NCBI GenBank assembly: GCA_947627845.1
Contig: CANQXQ010000004.1
Location: 1-36,045 of the forward strand
Length of the DNA stretch: 36,045 bases
Origin: an uncultured Bacilli bacterium
Lineage (GTDB): Bacteria; Bacillota_I; Bacilli_A; RF39; UBA660
Reading direction: 5' to 3'
The first letter of the stretch is position 1, and each line of letters opens with the position of its first letter. Below the pieces are notes generated by a model. That model was given only the letters and a program-made list of their open reading frames with translations. It was not told the DNA's origin and searched no databases. Positions 9,540-18,472 of the stretch are shown piece after piece. Made by a program: the position numbers and the translations under genes.

Positions 9540-11945
9540 GTGGCACAATTAGAGCAACATTTTAAAATTGATTACCAAAATGCCATAGCTAAAAAAGAAG
9601 CAATTTTTCAAGGTAATAAATATCGAATTACCATACTATCAGAAAGATTAATTCGCTTTGAATATGATGTTAATGGCAACTTTTTTGATCATCCTACGGA
9701 ATTTGCCCGATTTCGTAATTTTAATGTACCTGAATTTAAAGTTGAAGAAAATGATAAAACCCTTATTATTCAAACTAAATATTTTGTCTTACAATATTTA
9801 AAAGAAAAATCCTTTATTGGCCCTAAATACGCACCGGATCAAAACCTCAAAGTAGGACTTTTAAATAGTGATAAAATTTGGTATTTTAACCATCCCGAAG
9901 CTCGTAATTTTGGTAGTACTAAAATCTCATTAGATAAAGGTATAAAAGGTAGTTTAGAAAAAGGCTTATATTCCACGGATGGTTTTGCTTCCTTTGATGA
10001 CTCTAAAAGTTTAGTCTATATGGATGATGGCTTTTTAGTTGAACCAACCGCGAAGAGAATAGATACCTACTTATTTATTTATCGCCGCGATTTTGGTCTT
10101 TGCTTGAAAGATTACTTTACTTTAACTGGTATGCCACCTTTATTACCTCGCTATGCTTTAGGTATTTGGTGGAATAAAGATGTTATTTATTCTTTTGAAG
10201 ACTCGAAAAAATTATTGCAAGCTTTTAATAGTCATGAAATTCCTATCTCGGTATTTTTATTAAATGAATTTTGGCATTTAAAAGATAAAAAAGATTTAAC
10301 TAAATTTAAGACTGGTTTCACTTTTTCTAAAGAATTATTTCCTGATCCCTATGAATTTACTACTTATATGCATGATCGGGGGGTAAGAGTCGGTTTAAAT
10401 ATTGATCCCACGGAGGGCATTGGCGAACATGAAGAAAAATTTAGAACTATTGCGACCGAATTAGGTTTAATAAATACCCGCAATATACCTTTTAATGTTT
10501 TTGATAAAACTTTTATTGCTATCTATTTTAATCATTTAATTAAACCTTTAGATAGTTTTGGTATCGATTTTTATTGGATTGATTATCAAAAAGATTTAAA
10601 TAGTTTAAAAGCTTTAAATCATTATCATTTTACTAATTATTTAAAAGATACTCGAACTAGACCTATGTTATTTTCGCGAAATAGTTTAGTCGCGTCTCAC
10701 TTAAACGGGGTTCATTATTCCGGACCTACCGAAGTAAGTTTTGATACTTTAAATTATTTACCATCCTTTAATTCCAATAGTTCTAATTTAGGTATTTCGT
10801 GGTGGAGTCATGATATTGGGGGCTTTAAAGGTGGCATGGAAGATAGTGAATTATATATTCGTTATGTCGAATTTGGTTGTTTTAGTCCTATTTTTCGCTT
10901 TTCTTCCGAAAGAGGCCATTACTATAAAAGAGAGCCTTGGGCTTGGGATGTTAAAACCTATACTATTGCTAAATTATATTGTAATTTAAGACATCGTTTA
11001 ATTCCATATTTATATACCGAAAATTATAAATATCATAAAACTGGTTTACCTTTAATCCAACCTTTATATTATAGTTACCCTGAAATTTATGATGAACCCG
11101 TTTATAAAAATGAATATTATTTTGGTAGTGAGTTTTTAATTAAACCCATTACTAAAAAACAAGATACTATGATGAATAGATGTGTTGAAAAAATCTTTTT
11201 ACCTAAAGGAACCTGGTATGATTTTAAAACTGGTAAAAAATTCCCTGGTAATCGTCGATATGTTGCTTTTTATAAAGATGAAGATTACCCAGTTTTTGCT
11301 AAAAGTGGGGCTATAATACCTTTAGCTATTTTACCAGAAAATTTAAATGATACTAACCCACCTAGCTCGATGGAAATTCATGTTTTCCCTGGTCGTAGTA
11401 ATATTTATAAATTATATGAAGATGATGGTATATCTCGCCTTTATGAAGAGGGTTATTATATAGTGACGGCGATTGATTATAACTATTTAGCTAATAACTA
11501 TACTTTAATTATCAGACCAATCGAGGGTAAAGCCGGTATTATACCTAAAACTCGTAATTATAAAATAAGATTTCGAAATACAAGAGAAGCCGAAGAAGTA
11601 AAAGCCTATATTAATGGTACTGAAATTCCCGTCGAATCTTATGCGGAAGATGTTGATTTTATTGTTAATACTAAAAATATACCTACAACTGCCCAATTAA
11701 CTATTAATTGTAAAGGTAAAGACATTGAAATAGATGCAGTAAGACTTATTAACGAAGATATTAACTCTATTATAAGTGATGCTAAAATTAATACTAATCT
11801 AAAAGAAAAAATCGGTAGTATTATGTTTAGTAATATTGATATTAATAAAAAAAGAATAGCTATTCGTAAATTAAAAAGAAATGGTTTATCAGATGAATTT
11901 ATTAGAATGTTTATAAAACTACTTGAATATCTTTCTGAAATTTAG
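9540..11945 (+). CDS. Glycoside hydrolase family 31 (alpha-glucosidase-like)
   Basis: GTG start; FGIDFYWIDYQKD nucleophile region, SWWSHDIGGFKGG, RLIPYLYTENYKYHKTGLPLIQPLYYSYP. Confidence 0.93.
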   Translation: MAQLEQHFKIDYQNAIAKKEAIFQGNKYRITILSERLIRFEYDVNGNFFDHPTEFARFRNFNVPEFKVEENDKTLIIQTKYFVLQYLKEKSFIGPKYAPDQNLKVGLLNSDKIWYFNHPEARNFGSTKISLDKGIKGSLEKGLYSTDGFASFDDSKSLVYMDDGFLVEPTAKRIDTYLFIYRRDFGLCLKDYFTLTGMPPLLPRYALGIWWNKDVIYSFEDSKKLLQAFNSHEIPISVFLLNEFWHLKDKKDLTKFKTGFTFSKELFPDPYEFTTYMHDRGVRVGLNIDPTEGIGEHEEKFRTIATELGLINTRNIPFNVFDKTFIAIYFNHLIKPLDSFGIDFYWIDYQKDLNSLKALNHYHFTNYLKDTRTRPMLFSRNSLVASHLNGVHYSGPTEVSFDTLNYLPSFNSNSSNLGISWWSHDIGGFKGGMEDSELYIRYVEFGCFSPIFRFSSERGHYYKREPWAWDVKTYTIAKLYCNLRHRLIPYLYTENYKYHKTGLPLIQPLYYSYPEIYDEPVYKNEYYFGSEFLIKPITKKQDTMMNRCVEKIFLPKGTWYDFKTGKKFPGNRRYVAFYKDEDYPVFAKSGAIIPLAILPENLNDTNPPSSMEIHVFPGRSNIYKLYEDDGISRLYEEGYYIVTAIDYNYLANNYTLIIRPIEGKAGIIPKTRNYKIRFRNTREAEEVKAYINGTEIPVESYAEDVDFIVNTKNIPTTAQLTINCKGKDIEIDAVRLINEDINSIISDAKINTNLKEKIGSIMFSNIDINKKRIAIRKLKRNGLSDEFIRMFIKLLEYLSEI

Positions 11946-11965
11946 TAAAATATGATAAATACATG

Positions 11966-12143
11966 GAAAAAAAGAGTATTAGTAAAATCTTTATTTATAG
12001 AGAACTTGTGGTTAGCTGGAAACAAGTAATAAAATTTTATGAACTTGCTTTTTGGAGTATTAGGGTAGTTCCCATATAACTAAATAAAGAAAAAATTAAG
12101 GTGGTACCGCGGTTAATTTCGCCCTTTAGTATCATCTTTTTTT
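11966..12143 (+). promoter_or_regulatory. T-box leader (tRNA-Leu-responsive), specifier CTT at 12044-12046
   Basis: T-box core aaggTGGTACCgcgg (12098-12112); stem I with ACTTGT/ACAAGT distal helix; TGAA-CTT-G specifier loop; antiterminator AAGG..GCG/CGC-CCTT; terminator AAGGTGGTAC (12098-12107) pairs with GTATCATCTT (12129-12138) plus T-run. Confidence 0.9.
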
Positions 12144-12160
12144 AATGAAAGAGTGATTAT

Positions 12161-12571
12161 ATGGCTAATTATTTAAAAGATTTTCTCTTCTTTTTAGGCG
12201 TATTTATTATAATTTTTATAATTGATTATTTCTTTATTAATAAGAAAAAATTAAAAAGAATTAATAATGCTGGTCAAACTAAAAAGGGTAAAGCTAAAAA
12301 AATAAAACCAATTGGGGAATTAGATTATTTAACTACTAAATTTAAATTAGATCCTAAAAAGCTTAATAAAAATAAAGTTATCTTTTGGATTTCTCTAATT
12401 AATAGTTTTATTATTTCTTTTACCTCTAGTTTTATTATATTAATTAAATTAAAATTAGTTTGGCAATTATTAATCGCGTTTGTTATGCTTTTTGCCCTCA
12501 TATATGCTTTATATGAGTTATATGGTCGGCATTTAAAAAAATTAGAAAGAAAAAATAGAAAGAGTGAGTAA
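12161..12571 (+). CDS. Small membrane protein of unknown function
   Basis: ORF of 136 aa with predicted TM segments ([56 protein letters not shown]); between T-box and leuS. Confidence 0.75.
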   Translation: MANYLKDFLFFLGVFIIIFIIDYFFINKKKLKRINNAGQTKKGKAKKIKPIGELDYLTTKFKLDPKKLNKNKVIFWISLINSFIISFTSSFIILIKLKLVWQLLIAFVMLFALIYALYELYGRHLKKLERKNRKSE

Positions 12572-12572
12572 T

Positions 12573-15389
12573 ATGAATACTAAAGAAATTGAACAAAAAT
12601 GGATTAAATATTGGGATGAAAATAAAACCTTTAAAACTGATATAACTGATTTTTCTCGGCCTAAATATTATTGCCTAGATATGTTTCCATACCCCTCAGG
12701 TGTTGGCTTACATGCTGGGCATCCTGAAGGTTATACTGCGACTGATATAATCTGCCGCATGAAAAAAATGCAAGGCTATAATGTTTTACATCCTATGGGC
12801 TTTGATTCTTTTGGTTTACCGGCGGAACAATATGCGATAAAAACTGGTAATCATCCCGCCATATTCACAAAAGAAAATATCGAAACTTTTAAAAAACAAT
12901 TAAAAATGTTAGGTTTTGCTTATGATTGGGACCGCGTTATATCTACTTCTGATCCTAGTTATTATAAATGGACACAATGGATTTTTAAAAAATTATATGA
13001 AGATGGTTTATGTAAATATGTTGATATGCCTGTAAATTGGTGTGAAGAATTAGGCACCGTTTTATCAAATGATGAAGTTATAAATGGTAAAAGTGAACGA
13101 GGTGGTTACCCCGTTGTCCGTAAAAATATGAAACAATGGGTTATTGATATACCTAAATATGCCGAAGAATTACTTGCTGGTTTAAATGAAATAGATTGGC
13201 CTTTATCAACTAAAGAAATTCAAAGAAATTGGATTGGTAAAAGTATTGGGGCTGAAGTTAATTTTAAAGTTTATAATACTGATTATTCGTTTACTGTTTT
13301 TACTACTAGATGTGATACTTTATTTGGCGCTACCTACTGTGTTTTAGCTCCGGAACATGAATTAGTGGAAAAAATTACTACTAAAGAACATTTAGACGAA
13401 GTAAAAAAATATCAAGATGAATGTGCTCATAAAAGTGATTTAGAAAGAACCGAACTTAATAAAGAAAAAACAGGAGTTTTTACTGGCGCATATGCTATAA
13501 ATCCTGTTAATAAAGAAAATATTCCCATATATATAAGTGATTATGTTTTAAAAAGTTATGGAACTGGCGCTATTATGGCTGTTCCGGCCCATGATGAAAG
13601 AGATTATGAATTTGCTTTAAAATTTAATATTCCTATTATTCAAGTATTAGAAGAAATTACTGGTACTCCTCATGAAAATGAATTTAAAAAAGAATCAATT
13701 GTAGCAATTATTCATGATAAAAAAGAAAATAAATATTTAACTGTTAATTGGCATGAATTAGGTGGTCGTCTATTTATTGGAGGGACGATTAAAGATGGTG
13801 AAAGTCCTTTAGAATGTGCGATAAGAGAAATAAAAGAAGAAACTGGTTATCAAAACTTTACTTTAAAATATACTTTACCTCTTATTAATCATCATTATTA
13901 TGCTTATAATAAAGATAAATATTTTAATATAAATTCTATCGGTTTATACTTTGAATTAGATGATTATGAAAAAGAAAAACAAAATCTAGATGCCGATGAA
14001 AAATTTGATTTAGAATGGGTTGATGAAGCGACTATTTTAAATGAAGTAAAAGATGAGTTACATGCTAAAACTTTTGCTTATGCACTAAATCCTGGAGCTA
14101 TGGTTGGCGATGGTCTTCATATTAATTCTGAGTTCCTTAATGGTTTAAATAAAGAAGAAGCTATTAATAAAATGCTAGAATATCTCGAAAAAAATAATTT
14201 AGGGAAGAAAAAAGTTAATTATCGTATTCGGGAATGGATTTTTGCTCGTCAAAGATATTGGGGTGAACCCATTCCAATTGTCCATTTTGCCGATGGTACT
14301 CAAACTACCTTAAAAGATAGTGAATTACCTTTAATTTTACCAGAACTTGAAAATTATTCACCATCTAAAACTGGCGCCTCACCTTTAGAGGCCGCGATTT
14401 CTTGGGTAAATGTCGAAATTGATGGTAAAAAAGGTAAAAGAGAAACATCTACTATGCCTGGTTCGGCTGGTTCTTCTTGGTATTTCTTAAGATATATTGA
14501 TCCTCATAATGATCAAGAATTTGCAAATTATGAATTATTGAAACATTGGATGCCTGTTGATTTATATGTTGGAGGCCCGGAACATGCCGTCGGTCATTTA
14601 TTATATTCGCGGATGTGGAATAATTTCCTATATCAAAAAGGTTTAGTTCCTACGAAAGAACCATTTAAAAAATTAGTTCATCAAGGAATGATTTTAGGCT
14701 CAAATGGAATTAAAATGGGTAAAAGATACCCTGAATATTCCGTAAATCCTAATGACATAGTAAATGAATATGGTGCCGATACTTTAAGATTTTATGAAAT
14801 GTTCATGGGACCACTAGAAGCTGATAAACCATGGAGTAATGATGGTGTTCAAGGATCTAGACGATTTTTAGATCGGGTATGGAACCTTTATGTTAATGAA
14901 AATAAAATAAAAGATGAAGATAATGAAAATTTAACTAAAATCTATCATAAAACTATTAAAAAAGTCACTGAAGACTATGAAAATTTAAGCTTTAATACGG
15001 CAATTAGTCAATTAATGATTTTTATTAATGCTGTTTATAAAGAAAAAGTTTACCCTAAATATATGGCTGAAGATTTTATTAAATTATTAAATCCTATTGC
15101 CCCATTTATAACCGAAGAATTATGGGAAAAACTAGGTCATAATAAAACTATAGCAAATGAACCATGGCCAAAATATGATGAAGCTAAAACTATTGATGAT
15201 GAAATAACTATTGGCATTCAAGTTAATGGTAAACTTCGGGGAGAAATTACTATTAATCTTGATGAAGATGAAGAAAGTATTAAGGCTAAAGCTTTAGCTA
15301 ATGAAAATGTTTTAAGACATACAGCTGATAAAGAAATCGTTAAAGTTATTGTTATTAAAGGTAAAATTGTTAATATTATTGTTAAATAA
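12573..15389 (+). CDS. leuS: Leucyl-tRNA synthetase with Nudix domain inserted in the CP1 editing domain
   Basis: [13 protein letters not shown] (HIGH region), RWYSR-type zone [21 protein letters not shown] (KMSKS equivalent); full Nudix box [23 protein letters not shown]. Start refined from 12564 to 12573. Confidence 0.97.
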   Translation: MNTKEIEQKWIKYWDENKTFKTDITDFSRPKYYCLDMFPYPSGVGLHAGHPEGYTATDIICRMKKMQGYNVLHPMGFDSFGLPAEQYAIKTGNHPAIFTKENIETFKKQLKMLGFAYDWDRVISTSDPSYYKWTQWIFKKLYEDGLCKYVDMPVNWCEELGTVLSNDEVINGKSERGGYPVVRKNMKQWVIDIPKYAEELLAGLNEIDWPLSTKEIQRNWIGKSIGAEVNFKVYNTDYSFTVFTTRCDTLFGATYCVLAPEHELVEKITTKEHLDEVKKYQDECAHKSDLERTELNKEKTGVFTGAYAINPVNKENIPIYISDYVLKSYGTGAIMAVPAHDERDYEFALKFNIPIIQVLEEITGTPHENEFKKESIVAIIHDKKENKYLTVNWHELGGRLFIGGTIKDGESPLECAIREIKEETGYQNFTLKYTLPLINHHYYAYNKDKYFNINSIGLYFELDDYEKEKQNLDADEKFDLEWVDEATILNEVKDELHAKTFAYALNPGAMVGDGLHINSEFLNGLNKEEAINKMLEYLEKNNLGKKKVNYRIREWIFARQRYWGEPIPIVHFADGTQTTLKDSELPLILPELENYSPSKTGASPLEAAISWVNVEIDGKKGKRETSTMPGSAGSSWYFLRYIDPHNDQEFANYELLKHWMPVDLYVGGPEHAVGHLLYSRMWNNFLYQKGLVPTKEPFKKLVHQGMILGSNGIKMGKRYPEYSVNPNDIVNEYGADTLRFYEMFMGPLEADKPWSNDGVQGSRRFLDRVWNLYVNENKIKDEDNENLTKIYHKTIKKVTEDYENLSFNTAISQLMIFINAVYKEKVYPKYMAEDFIKLLNPIAPFITEELWEKLGHNKTIANEPWPKYDEAKTIDDEITIGIQVNGKLRGEITINLDEDEESIKAKALANENVLRHTADKEIVKVIVIKGKIVNIIVK
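13782..13850 (+). other. Nudix box within leuS
   Basis: Translation [23 protein letters not shown] matches Gx5Ex7REUxEExGU exactly; surrounding inserted domain about 13690-14085. Confidence 0.95.
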
Positions 15390-15409
15390 TTATGCAATTA
15401 GACACAAAT

Positions 15410-15438
15410 TTGACATAATTTAATATTTATGGTATAAT
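15410..15438 (+). promoter_or_regulatory. Consensus sigma-A promoter P1
   Basis: TTGACA (15410-15415), 17-nt spacer, TATAAT (15433-15438). Confidence 0.85.
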
Positions 15439-15484
15439 TAATATATCAGAGGGGTAAATGACAGAACAAAAAGGTTAGCTTAAT

Positions 15485-15513
15485 TTGACAAGATTTCTCT
15501 ATTTTGTTATAAT
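15485..15513 (+). promoter_or_regulatory. Consensus sigma-A promoter P2
   Basis: TTGACA (15485-15490), 17-nt spacer, TATAAT (15508-15513). Confidence 0.85.
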
Positions 15514-15539
15514 TGAGCTTAAGTTTGGGGGAAAATGTT

Positions 15540-15989
15540 TTGGTTGATAAATTAATTAGGGGAAAAATAATTGAAATTATTGTTGTAATTTTATTAGTTT
15601 TAGGTTCTATTCCAGTCTGGGAATCTTTTGAAAGCCGTATTAGTAAAGCTGAAGTTATGACTTTAGATGATTTTAATTTAAACTTTAAAATTAATAACTA
15701 TTCTGATATGGAACAATTAGTTATAAGTAATGATTATTCTTTAAATAAGGACTATAAAATATTTTTAAAAGTAAATAAAAATGTTGATAAAGAGAATTCT
15801 TATTTAAAAATTAATGGCAAGACTTATAATTTAGAAGATTTTTATAAGAAAAATAAAAAAGGTTATTATATTTATACTATTATTAGTGATAATATTATAG
15901 CTAATACTAAAACTTACTTAGTTGAACCTATATTAAAAGGAAATAACATTAATTATTCCTATATTTTAGAAGAAAATAATGTTTTTTAA
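15540..15989 (+). CDS. Small membrane-anchored/secreted protein of unknown function
   Basis: N-terminal hydrophobic segment IIEIIVVILLVLGSIPVW; TTG start at 15540 has GGGGG SD 8 nt upstream; the track start (15513) lies inside the -10 box of P2. Confidence 0.6.
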   Translation: MVDKLIRGKIIEIIVVILLVLGSIPVWESFESRISKAEVMTLDDFNLNFKINNYSDMEQLVISNDYSLNKDYKIFLKVNKNVDKENSYLKINGKTYNLEDFYKKNKKGYYIYTIISDNIIANTKTYLVEPILKGNNINYSYILEENNVF

Positions 15990-16056
15990 AAAAGTGTTAA
16001 AATACTATTGTATTTTACTCTTTTTTTATGATATTATTATAATATGGTGAGAGTAT

Positions 16057-16608
16057 ATGAAAGTAAAGGACATTATTAAGAAGCAAACTACCATTATTGC
16101 TTTGGCAGTTATTGTTGTAGTTATGGCAACAATTGGTGTTAGCTATGCTGTTTTCTTTGATGTTAAAAATAGTGATACTCAAGTTATAACTGCTGGTACA
16201 TTATCATTAACTTTAAATGGTGTTACGGTTCTTCAAAATCAAACCCCAATTAGTGAAGCTACAGCTGATACTAATAATAAAATAACTTATACAATAAAAA
16301 ATACTGGAAATTTGCCAGCAAAATATGGTATATACATATACAATGATACTGGAAACATAAGTTTAGATTTGGTAAAAGTTAAAATTAATGGCGGAGCCGC
16401 TACTCCCTTAAAAAATGTAGCTACAGGAACTTTAAAAGATAATGATAAAACATATTATAAAGTAGAAGAAGGTACAGTTGAAGCCCAAAACACTACTAAT
16501 AGCAAAACCTTAACTGTCTGGGTTGATGAAGAATCAATTAATACTGATTTAAGTGAAGCTAAATTAGATCTTAAATTATATCTCGTAAGTGAAGTAGATG
16601 AGAGTTGA
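16057..16608 (+). CDS. TasA/CalY (camelysin)-family, SipW-dependent-type secreted protein
   Basis: MKVKDIIKKQTTIIALAVIVVVMATIGVSYAVFFDVKNSDTQVITAGTLSLTLNG signal and N-terminal strand pattern. Confidence 0.75.
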   Translation: MKVKDIIKKQTTIIALAVIVVVMATIGVSYAVFFDVKNSDTQVITAGTLSLTLNGVTVLQNQTPISEATADTNNKITYTIKNTGNLPAKYGIYIYNDTGNISLDLVKVKINGGAATPLKNVATGTLKDNDKTYYKVEEGTVEAQNTTNSKTLTVWVDEESINTDLSEAKLDLKLYLVSEVDES

Positions 16609-16630
16609 CAATAAAAAGTCAACTTTTTTT
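16603..16630 (+). terminator. Rho-independent terminator
   Basis: AGTTGAC (16603-16609) / GTCAACT (16618-16624) plus T-run; TGA stop lies in the 5' arm. Confidence 0.9.
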
Positions 16631-16645
16631 AAAATTTAAAAAAAA

Positions 16646-16760
16646 GCAGATTTTAACAAATTTGTATGCAGATTTTGCTAAATCTGTTAAAAATTAAACA
16701 AAATCACCAAATATTTCCTAATTTTTTGTTAAAATTGCTGCAGATTTAATAAAATCTGCA
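16646..16760. repeat. Nested inverted-repeat element with three CAGATTT and two AAATCTG copies
   Basis: TTTTAACAAA (16651-16660) / TTTGTTAAAA (16725-16734); CAGATTT (16669-16675) / AAATCTG (16680-16686); TGCAGATTT (16739-16747) / AAATCTGCA (16752-16760). Confidence 0.7.
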
Positions 16761-16815
16761 ATTTGACTTTTTCTCTTTTTAATATTATTATTAATACATG
16801 AAAAGAGGCGAACAT

Positions 16816-17160
16816 ATGTATAAAAATGAATTTGAAAACATTGAAATTTATTTTTTATGTGAAAAAACAGAACAAGAAATAGTGGAGGTTTATTATGATG
16901 AAAAAAAAGATACTCATTTCTGGTATTTTAATACTTATCCCTGTTATTTAAAGTGGAAAACCAAATTTAAGGGCTTAAAATTACAAAAATTAACGAAAAA
17001 TCTTTTAATAATTGCGGCTAGTCGTTATATAATATCAACAATTGAAAATGAAGATTATCATAATGTCCAAGAATATCAAGCATTAATTAATGATTTAAAT
17101 AAAATTGAACCTGAAATAAAAAAAATCATTACGGAAAATGAAATTTTATCAAAGTTATAA
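16816..17160 (+). CDS. Hypothetical protein
   Basis: ORF of about 115 aa (MYKNEFENIEIYFLCEKTEQE...); track start 16798 also possible. Confidence 0.5.
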   Translation: MYKNEFENIEIYFLCEKTEQEIVEVYYDEKKDTHFWYFNTYPCYLKWKTKFKGLKLQKLTKNLLIIAASRYIISTIENEDYHNVQEYQALINDLNKIEPEIKKIITENEILSKL

Positions 17161-17192
17161 TAATTGTGCTATAATACTTGCTGGTGATTTAT

Positions 17193-18209
17193 ATGGCAAA
17201 ATACCTAGATCTAAAAAAAACTTATAATAAAAATGCTTTAAAAGAAGCCTCCAGATATATAAAAGAGGGAAAATTAGTATTGTTTCCAACCGAAACAGTT
17301 TATGGAATAGGCGCGGATGGATTAAATGCCGAGGCCGTTAAAAAAATATTTATTGCTAAAGGAAGAGCTAGCGACAATCCTTTAATTCTGCATGTTTCCA
17401 ATTATCAAATGATTGAACAAATAGCAAGTGATATTACGCCATTAGAAAAAAAGTTAATTACTAATTTTTTCCCTGGGCCTTTAACCATTGTTTTAAAAAG
17501 AAAAAACCATGTTCCAAATGTTGTAACAGCTAATTTAGATACTGTTGGAGTCCGTATGCCTGAAAATAAAATAGCTCATGATTTAATTGCTTTAGCTAAC
17601 ACACCTATTGCGGCCCCTAGTGCTAATATTTCTGGAAGACCTAGTGGGACTAATATTTCTGATATTTTTGACGAATTAAATGATAAAGTTGATTATATAA
17701 TTGATGGGGGAGAAACTAAAGTTGGTCTTGAATCCACGGTCATCAAAGTTATTGACAATGAAATTCATATTTTAAGACCGGGAAAAATAACCTATGATGA
17801 TTTAAAAAAATATGGTAAAGTTGTAATTCCTAAACACATTTTAAAAGAAGTTGATAAAAATGATCAAGTATTATCTCCCGGCATGAAATATAAACATTAC
17901 GCTCCAAATACTAAATGTCTTCTTGTTTATAGTAGTAATCACAATAAATTAATAGCTAAAATGCAAGAATTAGAAACAGCTAATACTTTAGTTATTACTA
18001 ATGAAAAGAATATAAAAAATTTTAAAAATGCTATTAGTTATGGTTCTACTCTAGATGAAATATCTCATAACATTTTTAAAATTTTAAGAAGTATCGATAA
18101 AAAGAATTATGAACTAGTAATCATTGAAGGCGTAAAAGCTGAAGGTTTAGGTTTAGCTATTATGAATCGTTTAATTAGAGCTTGTTCACATAATTACTTA
18201 GAAATATAA
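17193..18209 (+). CDS. L-threonylcarbamoyladenylate synthase (Sua5/YwlC family)
   Basis: LVLFPTETVYGIGADGLNAEAVKKIFIAKGRASDNPL, FPGPLTIVLKRK, APSANISGRPSGT, C-terminal Sua5 domain. Start refined from 17178. Confidence 0.95.
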   Translation: MAKYLDLKKTYNKNALKEASRYIKEGKLVLFPTETVYGIGADGLNAEAVKKIFIAKGRASDNPLILHVSNYQMIEQIASDITPLEKKLITNFFPGPLTIVLKRKNHVPNVVTANLDTVGVRMPENKIAHDLIALANTPIAAPSANISGRPSGTNISDIFDELNDKVDYIIDGGETKVGLESTVIKVIDNEIHILRPGKITYDDLKKYGKVVIPKHILKEVDKNDQVLSPGMKYKHYAPNTKCLLVYSSNHNKLIAKMQELETANTLVITNEKNIKNFKNAISYGSTLDEISHNIFKILRSIDKKNYELVIIEGVKAEGLGLAIMNRLIRACSHNYLEI

Positions 18210-18271
18210 TTTTTATTGCAATTAATGTTTCTTTTAATAATCTCAAATACAATAACTTTTTATATACATAT

Positions 18272-18294
18272 AAAAACTCGCTTAGAGCGAGTTT
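18272..18294 (-). terminator. Terminator of tRNA-Gly
   Basis: AAACTCGCT (18274-18282) / AGCGAGTTT (18286-18294); on minus strand followed by a short T-run. Confidence 0.8.
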
Positions 18295-18304
18295 AAATTC
18301 AAAA

Positions 18305-18379
18305 TGGAGCAAGTAAGCAGACTCGAACTGCCGTCTCAACCTTGGCAAGGTCGCATACTAACCACTGTACTATACCTGC
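18305..18379 (-). tRNA. tRNA-Gly (GCC anticodon), CCA encoded
   Basis: Minus strand gcaggtatagtacagtggttagtatgcgaccttgccaaggttgagacggcagttcgagtctgcttacttgctcca; acceptor, D, anticodon (gacct-tGCCa-aggtt) and T arms fold. Confidence 0.96.
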
Positions 18380-18423
18380 ACAAATAAAATGATAACAAAA
18401 AATTAAAAAAAAATCAAGAAAAA

Positions 18424-18452
18424 TTGCAAAAATCTTATATTTATTATATAAT
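18424..18452 (+). promoter_or_regulatory. Predicted sigma-A promoter for LTA synthase-like gene
   Basis: TTGCAA, 17-nt spacer, TATAAT. Confidence 0.65.
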
Positions 18453-18472
18453 TAACAAAAAGGATGTTGATT

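Noticed and set aside
11505-11696. Minus-strand ORF of 63 aa
   Set aside because: Antisense inside the GH31 gene, no coding signal.
12131-12157. ATCATCTTT/AAAGAGTGAT hairpin hiding the SD of the first T-box gene, suggesting a translational T-box
   Set aside because: A better classical terminator (12098-12107/12129-12138 plus T-run) exists, and SD masking in the antiterminated state would be paradoxical; AT-rich chance pairing is likely.
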